From: Balanoglossus misakiensis
Taxonomy: Eukaryota > Hemichordata
Assembly (NCBI GenBank): GCA_040954595.2
Contig: CM082583.2
Coordinates: 2,728,001 to 2,792,000, forward strand
Direction of reading: 5' to 3'
DNA: 64,000 nucleotides
A program made the position numbers and the translations under genes. The notes beneath the pieces were generated by a model. That model saw only the letters and a list, made by a program, of their open reading frames with translations. It did not search any database and had not been told where the DNA came from. This document shows positions 21,460 through 33,107 of the stretch, one piece after another (positions within the stretch are counted from its first letter, which is position 1; the number at the start of each line of letters is the position of its first letter).

Positions 21460-22946
21460 TTAAAGCTGCGAGCAGCATTGTCGGGCCCAAGCGCTGATCT
21501 TGAATTATATATGCACAGTATGAATGAGAAGAAACAGAATTTTCTATCAGATGTATTATCTCATGACATAACAAGGATGTGTGTATTTTTGCTGCTGAAA
21601 TAGGGTGAAGTAGGTCAAAGGTCACCTGAGGTCACCCAACATTTGGGCAAAAAATTTTGACCCCATACTGGTCCATGTCCAACAAAAACCAAAACTCTAG
21701 CTCTATTGGTTCGCCTGTAATTAGGTATGTGCATATTTAATGAGGTCAGCAGGTGTCACAGGTGACCCAAAAATGTGGCTTTACATTTTGGTCCCATCCT
21801 ACCAAATGCCATGGCTGTATCTGCTCTGGATGCTGAGATATGCGAAAGTAGGTCAAAGGTCACCAGAGGTCACCCAACATTTGGGCAAAAAATTTTGATC
21901 CCATACTTGTCCATGTCCAACAAAAACCAAACCTCTAGCTCTATTGGTTCGCCTGTAATTAGCTATGCACATAATTAATGAGGTCAGCAGAGGTCAAAGG
22001 GGTCATGAAAAGTAGCAAAATATTTTGATCACACACTAGTCCACAAGCATCAAAAACCAAACGTCTAGCCCTATAGGTTAGCCTGGAATTAGATATGCAG
22101 AAATAATAATGCGTGATAAGTAGGTCAAAGGTCATGTGAAAAATCGCCAAAAAATTGTTACATATTTTAGTCACATGACGATTGATATCCATAAAAAGAA
22201 TTTGTATGCTATCAATTTTTAGACTAGAAAAAGGAATTTCAATTTTTCACTGCTTTTTACAAAATCCAATATGGCCGCCATAATCTTTGACCAATCACAA
22301 TGCTCTTTGCAAACTTGATAGACATCAGTGTAGTGACCATACTCCCCGAATCTTGTGACTCAGTCATCGCCCGTTCTGGAGAAGAAGATTTTTGGAGTTT
22401 AACTATGGTTTTTCGAAAATCCAATATGGCCGCCATAATCGTCGACCAATCCCAATGATCTTCGCAAACTTGATAGACATCACTTAGGTGACCACATACC
22501 CCAAACCCCGTGTCTCAGTTATCATCGGTTCTGGAGAAGAAGATTTTTGAAATTTAAGCCAGATTTCAGAAAAAAAATTGTAGCAAAAAAACTGCAACAT
22601 TGACAGCAAAATTTCCAATGACAAAAATGATGGGTAGAAGGTAGTCTACCTGCATGCCAAATTTGAAGTCGATCTGACTTGTAGTTTCTGAGATCTGAGA
22701 TTTGTATTTTTTCAGAGAATCCAGTATGGCCGCCAGGTCACGTGACTAATTAAGTATTCACAAGTCACTGCACATCTACTCATTGACCTTGACCACTGTA
22801 GCAAGTTTGAGAAGTGTACCTGCAGTAGTTTCAGAGATCTCGTTGGCCGAAGAATTGACACAAGAATAAAGAAAGAAAGAAAGAAAGAAAGAAAAATTCC
22901 AACGAAACCAATAGGGCCCAAGCGCTTGCTTGCGCTTGGGCCCTAA
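21460..22946 (+). mobile_element. Class A unit, complete
   Basis: It starts ttaaagctgcgagcagc with cattgtcgggcccaagcgc, and ends in (GAAA)n, ccaacgaaaccaa, then the hairpin gggcccaagcgc / gcgcttgggccc (22914-22943) plus TAA. It is the last nested unit before the class C terminus. Confidence 0.8.
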
Positions 22947-22966
22947 ATATTCCAACAATACCAATA

Positions 22967-22998
22967 GGGGCACAAGCCCGATAGGCTTGTGCCCCTAA
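22967..22998 (+). repeat. Class C 3' terminal hairpin
   Basis: ggggcacaagcc - cgata - ggcttgtgcccc, followed by TAA. It is preceded by ccaacaataccaata, a variant of the ccaacgaaaccaata found before class A and B hairpins. It differs from the A and B hairpins at the same positions at which the class C 5' arm differs. Confidence 0.75.
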
Positions 22999-23042
22999 AT
23001 ATGTTAACGATTCCAGGTTTCGTTGTCAACACGTGTCTACAT

Positions 23043-23053
23043 ATATATAAAAG
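23043..23053 (+). promoter_or_regulatory. TATA box of the mosaic gene
   Basis: tatatataaaa lies about 32-42 bp before the start codon at 23085. This leaves room for a very short 5' UTR. The box is only about 45 bp from the end of the Helentron-like element, so almost all upstream regulatory sequence is transposon-derived. Confidence 0.6.
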
Positions 23054-23084
23054 CGACCAGGGTGTAGAAATCAGAGAACTGAAG

Positions 23085-23361
23085 ATGGTGGTCACGCCGC
23101 ACCCTTTGCGTCTGTTCGCTGGAGTCATCTGCATCTTAGCACTTCAGAGTGGCGTCGTGCGCGTGCACGCTGGATACAGCGGTCGCCACGGCCCTCTGAC
23201 GTGTCTGTGTGTCGATGGCTCACTCTACACCTTCGACAGCAGCGCCACCGTCCGAAAACACGGGTGTTCTCTGTTCGATCACTGCGAAACCTGCACCGGC
23301 AACGAGCAACGGCCCTGCGGGAGTTGCCCTACAAATCGCTATGGACCGATGTGCGCGGACG
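23085..23361 (+). CDS. Mosaic gene exon 1: signal peptide and EGF/laminin-like start
   Basis: The ATG at 23085 begins MVVTPHPLRLFAGVICILAL, a hydrophobic signal peptide with likely cleavage after residue 29 (VHA). An upstream in-frame ATG at 22989 exists but lies before the TATA box. Eight or more cysteines follow, ending in a CPTNRYGPMC motif like an EGF or laminin-EGF module. Donor gacg|gtaaga, phase 1. Confidence 0.85.
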
Positions 23362-26300
23362 GTAAGACATACCTGGAAAGAATTCGCATGTTTTTTTTCT
23401 CTCCCAGAAACACATTGAAGCCAATATTTTTTTTTGCAAACAAGCACATTCAGGTTGTGTATTGTTACCAAGATGAATCAAGATATGAAATTACAATCCG
23501 GTTTTCACATCCATACCGAATAAGCCGACTTCAACAGTTAATGTTCGGTTCTAGAGTAGGCGTAGCAAAAACCTCCCAAATAAAGAAAGCAAAGTGCCCT
23601 CGAAGCTTAGAGCGCTACAACGTTCAGGAAAGCAAATTGGCAGGTGTATGATTGTATCTTTGGAAAACCATCCCTTGCTCGTATTAAAGGGAAAAGTCAC
23701 ATTCTTGCGGTTTTGACGCGAACCCCGTGAACATTTAATTCTGATCACACCAAACCTCATCACTTTACCTCTCCCCTCTCCCCCTACCCTCTCATCCCCT
23801 CCCCTCAGAATGCGATTGCGGATCTCAGCCGTGCGATGATGGAGTCTACGGTAACGGAGAATGTCTCTGTTCAACAGAAGACTTGCAGGATGGTGGAAGG
23901 TGCGAATCTCTCGGTAAGTGTGTGTTGACACTGATATAACATGCTGGTATCTGTTTAGAAATGAAAGTGTTTTTTTTTAATACTTGGAATACAATGTATC
24001 ACCGTACTAACCATGATGTGCATAATGCCAAGTAATGATAGAAAGGCAAACAGTCAAGTTGCAATCTTTCGAACTGAAACTTTTTCAAAGGAGAGTTCAC
24101 TCCGGGACACTTTCTTTCTCAAAAACAATTGTGTGTTTCCGGTAACACAGTCTACCTTAGTTCACCCTGACCCAACTTGGCTTTCCATTCTCGCGAGGCT
24201 CTGGTCAGAAAGTGAAATTCATTCAATTATAACACGCGTTCGAATAAGATTATTGGGTCAAAAACATGTAAAATAAAACAAAACCTTTTGTCAACTCAAT
24301 TTCTAGGGGACAATATTTGTTTTATTCTGGCCTAAAAGTAACACCCTTGTTCATTTTTTCAGCGAAATCGCGGCTAAAGACCATCAAAGAAGACGAACTC
24401 TTTCCCGCGCCCACGGTTACTGTAGAATCGGACAAAATCCTCATCTCGTGGCATTTTGTGTGGTTCAAGCCTGACCCGATAAAGCGGTACGAGCTGGAGT
24501 ACAAGTTTGCCGACGGGGAGACGTCGCGGTACGATCGCTGGCGCCACTTGCAGGCGACATCGAGCCCCAATGAGACCTCTGCGGTGTTTCAGTACCCGCA
24601 AAACAGGAACGGATTCTACAAGTTCAGAGTCTCCGCGATACAGAGGGGCGGGCGTAACAGGAAGGGAATAGCAACGAACGCGGTGAAGGTACCAGGTAAG
24701 TTTTTATTTATTTTTTATTTATTCTTTAATTCAGGCCGTATGCCCATACTGTAAAAAAAAAAAAAAAAAAAAAACATACAAAACAAACCCAGAAACAACT
24801 CCATAAAAGAAAGACACAAAAGAAAAAAAAATCCCAAAAACTTAATAAAGAACAACCCTGCAATGCCCCCAGAATGTAGATAAAAAGTAAGAGTCAGTCT
24901 GTATACAGCTGCGGATAACCGGGTTACCGCTTTTTTGTAAGCGTTGGCAAAAGGAAAAAACCAATTTTCGATGTAGCGAGGTGAAGTTCAAAATATTCCT
25001 ACTTACAAAGTTATGACTTATGCTTACATCGCGTTTCAGATTAAAAATCAATCTTAAGGCATTGTTATACGCAACTTTTAAAGTAGACATTTGTTTGACA
25101 CTGTAGTTACACCACACGTTAAGACAATAAACACTATATAAAAAAAAACTTTTAAAAAGAGTGCACTTCACCTTATGTGAGCAATGGCCAAAATTACGCA
25201 AAATAAAATTAGCTCTAGCATAAAAGCAACGAAGCTGCCGCTGCATATCACCATCATTCATACCCGAAGAGGACATAATATAGCCAAGATACTTTTTTGT
25301 ACATACATACTTAAGAGGTTTACCATACAAATATACACAAGGAATCCTGTGTGCTTTCCAAGACTTTGGGAAAATTGCCATACACTCTGTCTTTGCAGTA
25401 TGAAAAATAATATCATGCTCATTTCCATAAAGTTCACAAATGTTACTCAGTTTCTGTAATGCTTTGACCGACGGACAAATCAAGACTAAATCGTCTGCAT
25501 AGAACAAATGGTTAACAATGGTATTAGCTAGGTAACAGCCAACCCCGGCTGATTGCAGCTGACCGCTTAAATCATCTACATATATAGCGAACAGTTTGGG
25601 TGAAAGAATACTTCCTTGCCGTACACCGTTAATAACACTGAAGGAATTAGAAATTACAGATGCCCAGCGCACAGAAAAGCATTGATTACTATACCAATAT
25701 TGTAAAATACGAATAATAAAAAGAGGTATCTTGCAGTTAATCAATTTTCTAAACAAAGTCCAGTGGTTGACCCTATCAAAAGCTTTCGTAGCATCCATAA
25801 AACAGAGGTAAACTGGCGTATTATGCCTCGTATAAAAGTCAACAATTTCTTTGAGAACAAAGATACACATGTCGGTAGAGTGATTACTTTTAAAACCAAA
25901 CTGTAAATTGCTTGTATCTAAGAGTGAATCAATACGAGATAGAATACAAAGTTCCAGAACTTTCGAGATGGCCGTGACAATTGCAATGGGCCTATAATTA
26001 TCCACAGAAGTAAGATCTTTGGATTTATCCTTCACAATAGGACAAATAATGGCGTGCATTAAAGTCTCGGGTAAATAACTATGTGTAAAAAAACTAGTAA
26101 AACATAAACTCAACATAACGCAAATGATTGGACTTGCATACATGAGATGTTCGGCACCAAGACCATCATAGCCCAATGCCTTTCCCTTCTCAAGCTTATC
26201 AATACACCCTTTTAGTTCCATCGCAGTAACAACCATGGCATTGTTGTGGGAACCAGTTTTTTTTAACGATGACAGTACAAATGCTCTATCACGACAGTTC

Positions 26301-26701
26301 GAAACAGAATTCAACAAACTTTCATAATGTTGTTTCCACATATCGGCAACATTTTCATGACCGGTGCAGCCACCTACACTGGTCGGAAGCGAAGATAAAC
26401 AACCACGAGTGGTATGTACAGACTGCCAAAACTTACGTGTACCCCCCTGCGTCAAGTTGTTGGCCAAAGCCTGGGCCCTGGCTAGGTTTTCATCTCTTCT
26501 ACACGCCCGTAAAACCGACTTAAATTTTGCACGAGTTCTGCGCATGAGATCAAAGAGCGGGCCAAACCTAGGCCTGCCATTAGCAGCCCATAATTTAAAT
26601 GCATCACGAGCGGCATTGTGAAAATCACGTACATGTTCATTCCAACCTGGAACAGTTTTAAACAGGTTGGTTTATGGACTTTTTTTTTAAAGTCTGAAAT
26701 A

Positions 26702-26733
<32 letters not shown>

Positions 26734-29700
26734 AAACCCAACCCCTCTGCCTTCGAAGCAGGAATGCAGTTCAACGCAGCTGATTTAAGAGAAGTAACAA
26801 TATTCGAATACAAAGAATTTAGACTGCTAATGTGATCTATATTCTTACAGTTAGGATCTCGACATACAAGAGCAACATTTGGGATATCTAGTCTACGGAG
26901 TAAGCACTCCGTCATATGATCATAAGCAGACAAGTTCCTGGGCGTCGCTTTACTCCAGTTAGGCTTCACATGAGCATTGGTCACATTTTGTGGAATCGGA
27001 TCTGTATGTACTAACCCAACAATATCAATATTTACAGAAAGAGGAAAATGGTCAGAGGACACATAATCATACAAAATACCAATACTAGAAATAGCATTAT
27101 GTACTGCATGGGTGCTCAAAATATGGTCCAACCAACCTGTACTACCATGTGCATCACTAACGAATGTAAAATTATCATTGCATCTACCAAGCTTTTCAAC
27201 ATCGGAGATATACAAATTATGTTCTTTACAAAAAATATCAAGCTCCCTAGCAAATATTGTACCAAAGTTAGCGTTAAAATCGCCACGAATTATAACATTC
27301 GTTGTGTCAATATCATTAATAATGCAATTAATTTTTGCCAAATAATTCATATAAGTGTCATAATTTTCTCCAGAACAGGTCGGAAGGTACGCACATAAAA
27401 TAAAAAGTTTTCCAGAAGATGTAACAATATCAGCACCTAAAAGTCTTGTATCATCTAAATATTTTATTGAAAAGTTTTGTCCCAAGGATTTACGCCACAT
27501 GATTGCAACTCCACCAAATGGACGCCCGATGCGAATTCAACAGTCATCTTGAATGGCAGAAATACCACATGCATTAAAGTCTTTGTGAATACTCGATAGA
27601 AGAGGTAGTTCCGCTTCCGTCAGCCAGTGTTCTTGAACGAGTATAACATCATGATCGTTACAGAGAGACATAATAGAGTCTACTGATGACTTTATGCCAC
27701 GACAGTTATATGTAGAAAGACGTAGTGTCATACAATAAATTAATAGTAACGGCGGATAAGAATACCATCAGGCCACATCGCAGGGTCACGAATTTTCTCG
27801 GCGAACTCACGTGTCGTTTCAACCACAAATGATGAATAAGTATCATATTTGGTTTTCAGTTGTTCGCATTTAACGGTAACATGACTGCGTTTTTTAATAT
27901 AAGAAATAACAGCATCTGAAGTCGTTGTGGGTGCAAATCTAGTGACAAAAAATTTAAAAGGCGGATTAGGGCGAACAGATTTGATAGCAGAATCATCACT
28001 GAGTTTTGCTGTGCCAAAAACTGCCTGAGGACGACGTTTAGGTCGGCGAGACACCACAGTAAACTCTTCTTCTCCATTCCCCGACTGGATTTCAGATACC
28101 TTTGTCGATGGTCGGTCCGACTGAACTGGACGCTTGGCTTTCACCGCTGATACACGTGATTGAACTATGTCTGCATACGAGCTCGTATGAGGGTCTTTGT
28201 TCAGAGAACAATGGGGATCCAATGGTTCACAAACAGCTGGTCTTGGCGGCTCACATTGTGCCACCTGTGAAACCACGTCGCTTTCAACACCTCCTTTCTG
28301 CAAATTATCGACGCAATTTTTCACTTCACAAATTTCTTGCCGCAACAAACTGAGTTCACTTGCAAAATCGGTCACCTCGGACCGCACCACAGTGTCTTTC
28401 ATTTGTGCCATTTCTCGCCTTAGTGACTTCAGTTCTGTCATCAATGTGGAGACGTCAATGTGAGACGTATCAATTGGCGGGAGTTTTGCCAAATCTTTAG
28501 CAACGAAGCATGGCAGGTCTTCAATGGCAACTTCGTGGAGCAATTTCACCATATCCATCAAATTGTAAGTAATTAGCCGATTTAAGCGTTGCCCTGCCCG
28601 TGCGTACTCTATGCGCTCCCGTGTTTGGAGGGAGTGGGTTAAATTAAAAGAACCCGTGCGTTGTCGCATATTTGTTGTTATAGACACTTTCCTAGTTATT
28701 GCTAGATATTGATAATTACGCTAGCAACGGGTTGCTAGTCAAATAATACAAGTCAAGCTTTCTGTGAAAATACAATATGTGCATGATTTAACAAAAACGT
28801 AACTTATATGCCGTTTCAGTGGTCGTGACATGATCGGCCGTGTGTTGGTTGTCCTGTGCCACATGTTACGAACCAAAAACTCGCAACACAAACACCCAGA
28901 CAGCAACAACAATGATACACAGTACACCCAAAGTTATATGTTTCACTGCGAATCTATTTGTCACAGGAAGAAAAATAATATCATAGTACAAGCACTGAAA
29001 CTTAAATGTTACTAGGGTTCTTACTCAAATATTGTAATGTCCTCAAGAAACTTGTATCAGTTCCGCGGTAATATTACACACGTGGTGAGCGGACGCGATA
29101 ATTCAGTGTTCCGTGAGTTCTCTGCACCGACCCGACGATGGTTCACGCTGGCGTGCTGCTTTCTCACAAAGTTCTTTCCTGAAGTCCTCTCAGAAGAAAT
29201 TAACAGGTTCACTTCATTTACAGTTGCTGGCGCATGGCGTAGACATGCATTTGAAGTCCGAGAGCAACGCTGAATTCAAACCAACAGGACAGCTGAACTT
29301 CAACACCGAGCTCCCACGTGGATTACAAGATACCAGTCCACGTCGCTCATGGCCGAGTGCTCCTTGTCTGTTTTCTGTTCGGCTCACGCCACTTGTTGAC
29401 TGCCGTTGCTGAGAGTCAAAAATCAAAAACCCTTACGTAATATTCAAAATACCCAGGTGGACGTCTACTACAGCTAACGCTATGTTAATGACGTACACCC
29501 TTATTGTTCATCCACCACTGATATTTAAATTATATGCATTCGTAGTACAATCGCAACACAAATAAGAATGTCCTCCCATATAAACTGCCTACCCCAGCGA
29601 GATCTCGCAGGGTCTCGTGAAGATCTTAAAACGGTCTATTGTCAAAAGCTATTTCACTTTTTTTCTTCTTCCGAGTGGGTCGCAATGCATTCAACGAGGG

Positions 29701-32700
29701 AGTCAGGTTCCTGGAAATCTGGTCATCATGTTGTCGTTGCCGTCCGTTATTTTTGCCAACTAAAATAATCTAAGATCCATAAGTTATACAATCGTTTGTG
29801 ATGACACTTCACCCTTCCTGTATATATCACGCATACACAAGTCTCACGCACAGATTTTAAGGTTTCGCTCGTATCATAGCGCTATTTTCGCTTGAAGTAA
29901 TGTACGTACATGAGATCCATCGCCTTCGTATCTGAATGGAATGGTATAGACAGTTCCGATGACGACGCTACGATTTCAGTGTTGTTCCCTGTTGGACTTC
30001 TCAGTAACCCACCCGTTTCAAAATGCTAATATCAATACATTTTCTCCTATCTTTTCATCTTCATTGACCACTCGCAGTTTCATTGCACTATTCAGAAAGA
30101 AATTATGTATTTTTGTCAAATATGAACTGGGATCATCAAAGTTAGTGTACCTCCCCCCCCCCCCTCCACAGATAACGACAGCCTTAGCGTGACTGCAAGT
30201 GTCCTGTCCACTTCTGGACCTTTATATAGCCGATTATATTTTCCAGGCAAATTTATATGAAATTATCAATCATTACCAAACTTTGACTCTGATTTTCAAC
30301 CAGGTACACCTGAGGCCCCTGCTGACGTGCGCCTTGTCCCCGTCGGTGTCAACTCAGTGACGGTCAAGTGGTCTGACCCCCCGGGGGTGCTGTCCAGTGC
30401 CAGTGGCAACGAGGTTATCGGTTACATGGTCCAGTACGTGTCCTTAGACCTTCCCGGCCAACGTTGGACCACATTCGTGGATGCCAGGTTGGAGGAGAAC
30501 GCCGTCACGGTGGACATCCTCGAGCCCTCCGGTACGTACAGGTTCAGGGTCGCCGCCAGGAATAAACTTGGAGTCGGTAGCTGGTCTCAAGAGCAGACGA
30601 TAACGTTACCGAAACTGGAAGGTGAGAAATGATAATCCACTTTGTTCATTCCTGACTTCTGTGACAAAATTTCAATGTCTCGACTTTTTTTTCTTGAAAC
30701 GACAAATTTTGTTTCATGATTATTAACTGAGTTGTTGGGCCACAAATGTCATTTCGAACTCATGGGTAGTTCCTCGTCTTCTCATCCGACAAGGAAATCT
30801 CACAGTCTGTAGTTTTACGGAGATTGTGAAACTTCATTTCCCTCATGTACTGTAGAGGCCATAGAGTGCTACACCCAAGAGGACGGGTCAGACTATCTTG
30901 GGAGGGTCTCTACAACCATAAGCGGCCAGCAGTGCCAACCATGGACGACGACGACGCGCATCCAACTCTCCTCTACAGGAATGATGTCAGCTCGAGATCG
31001 CAATTATTGCCGAAATCCGTCTGGTTACCACAGTTCAGCCTGGTGTTGGACGGGTGCAGCCGAGTCTGCCCGAGAAAAGTGCCAGATAGGAACGCGTCAG
31101 TCTGCTGAATGCCCGAAGGGTGAGTTAACTTTATTTTACTGTGTGCCCCCGAAAGACATTTGTATCCTGTGGCATCTACATATGTAGCACTTCAATTTTT
31201 TGTTTGTGTTGCGTCTTAAAAGGACAGATTCAGAACAAGAAAAAAATTAGAAAAAATACAACCGTTGCAAAAAGTGGTAATATTGTTTTTTTTCGAAGCT
31301 TCGCGTAAACGCACGTCACATGACCACTGTATAAATATTAATAGTGATTGTGCATTGTACACGATCGGGTTTCCCTACATCTGGCATTTCAGAAAATATA
31401 CACTTTTGGGGGTGAAGGACTTTGATAATTGACAGGAAATGTCGGCATGTATGTTGCATTTCCCGCGAGGTACGTGTGGACGTGTTAGAGTCGGACGTCG
31501 CGAACTTAGCAATTGCCTGTACACTGTATTTGACCTAGTAAATACCCTTGTCTTCTCTAACAAATCATATCGCCCCTTTTCAAAACAGCTTGTCCGTCTG
31601 GTATGATTCTATCCGCCGAAGACACATGCGGTGAGTATCAATATTTCACGATAGAACAAAGAGAATGTTGCACACATATGAGCAAACACGTAGGAGTTTC
31701 GACAATCTACTCAGAGGTACATGCAAGTTTAGTGTAAATACGTTCAAGTCAATAGAGGGAATGTGAGCTACTGGCTGCATGAATGAATGCGAAGCACTCT
31801 ATGACACTCGAAAGGGCAAACAACCTACATCTAATGAAATAATGGTTATCCTAGATAAGCATTGATTCGACTTCGCCCTCGCATTGAAGGGACAATTTCA
31901 AATTTCTATCATTGATCGTTCATTGTTGTACGTGCTGTGCCACTGTCTTTACTTCCAGTTGCGGATGACCAAACTGTGATCTACAACCGAGTCCCGCTTG
32001 CGAATGGCGAGGTGTGCACATGCGCCCTCCAGACGGAAGGCGGACCGAACTCGACAGCCAAATACATCGAACCGCAGTCATTCCTCGGTTGGACGCACGC
32101 ATGTGCACGGGCTGTGGGCAACAATTCGAGAGTGTTGATCGACAACATATATAACATGGACGCCGATGTGTGTTATGAAGAATGTCTGAAAAGGTGGGCT
32201 TTCTGTGGACTCTCTCACAACCCACGGTTCGCTACAAGGCTCTTCACTGATGCGCCCTCAACTGCTTAGCAAAGGAGAAGCCCAATATGGTGTTGTGTAG
32301 CGATCAGTCCATAAGCCTGCATGGACGACGAAAGGGGCTGTGAGAGAGTCTAGGCTTTCTGGTGAACACTACATGTATACTCTGACGTATTCAATGTTAG
32401 TTCCAGAGGGGCTTGCGTGGGCAGACTGAATGAAATCTAGGTTTTGCAAGAGTGAATTGGACAATTTTGGATGGCCTGTCAGTATGTAATAACTCCTACT
32501 CTCAATTCAATGACATAGCACCCTTGAAGATGGGCACAGTCATAAACTGAAACCACTCACACAAAAATAAAAATGCACTATTATTAATCGACTATTGTAA
32601 ATATTATTTACAGTGCCTCGTAGCGTATCGTTATGATTAATTGTTAGGTAAACGGAGAATCCACAATTGGACGTTTTGTTTAGATCTGTCAGATCTTAAA

Positions 32701-33063
32701 GTTTATCTGGCACAAAGAGTGATGGGTAAACTTTGTCAGGGTCATTCCCGAGTGTAAACTAGCCGATACTTTGCCCGTACTTCTAACTATATATAACCGT
32801 TGCAGTAGATGAAACATGCAAATGAAAATTCGTGACGTCACAGCCTGGGTCTGTCAACAAGGAATGATCTCTTATGTGCAGCAAACTGCACGTATTTTTC
32901 AATAAGTGCATCACAGATCAGTGCTATTGAATCAAATTAAATTTACTCTTAAATTTGTTAATGCATCAATTATACGAGAAATATCATGGAAGATAAACTT
33001 TAAGGTCTATTAGTTTTATTTGTTTGTACGTTTGCCTGTCTGTCTGGTCGTGTCTGTCTGTCC

Positions 33064-33107
<44 letters not shown>

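Larger units (their letters stand above)
190..22998 (+). mobile_element. Candidate giant autonomous Helentron/Helitron2-like element (class C ends)
   Basis: The left end is (a)ttaaagctgcaagcagc with GGGGCACAAGC at 214-224. The right end is a hairpin (ggggcacaagcc / ggcttgtgcccc, 22967-22995) followed by CTAA. The left 11-mer is the reverse complement of 22985-22995, giving asymmetric terminal inverted repeats as described for Helitron2/Helentrons. Between 224 and 18260 I see no other terminus of this family, so the Rep-helicase-endonuclease ORF (4900-12129) appears to belong to this pair of ends. The interior also shares the aggtcaaaggtcac repeat units and the (GAA)n tail of the smaller relatives. 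No obvious target duplication flanks it, as expected for rolling-circle elements. Alternatively, a non-autonomous C element was interrupted by an independent autonomous one whose ends are unrecognisable. Confidence 0.55.
24701..28690 (-). mobile_element. Broken non-LTR retrotransposon (CR1/jockey-like) in intron 3
   Basis: Minus-strand ORF1 (27740-28687) and ORF2 (24842-27731) with a 3' UTR and an A-rich tail of AAATA type at about 24701-24735, only a few bases from the exon 3 donor. The 5' end is not defined; unassigned sequence up to about 29430 may include its 5' UTR. Breaks: an in-frame TGA in the endonuclease and a nested insertion at 26663-26730. Confidence 0.85.

Noticed and set aside
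22989-23084. Upstream in-frame ATG for the mosaic gene
   Set aside because: It lies before the TATA box and next to the transposon end. The ATG at 23085 gives a proper signal peptide.
29037-29426. Overlapping ORFs on both strands between LINE and exon 4
   Set aside because: No domain or splice support; more likely LINE 5' region or intron sequence.
32194-32269. Continuation of the exon 7 open frame to a stop at 32269
   Set aside because: It reads into the MITE. Splicing at 32193 instead joins the two halves of a PAN domain exactly.
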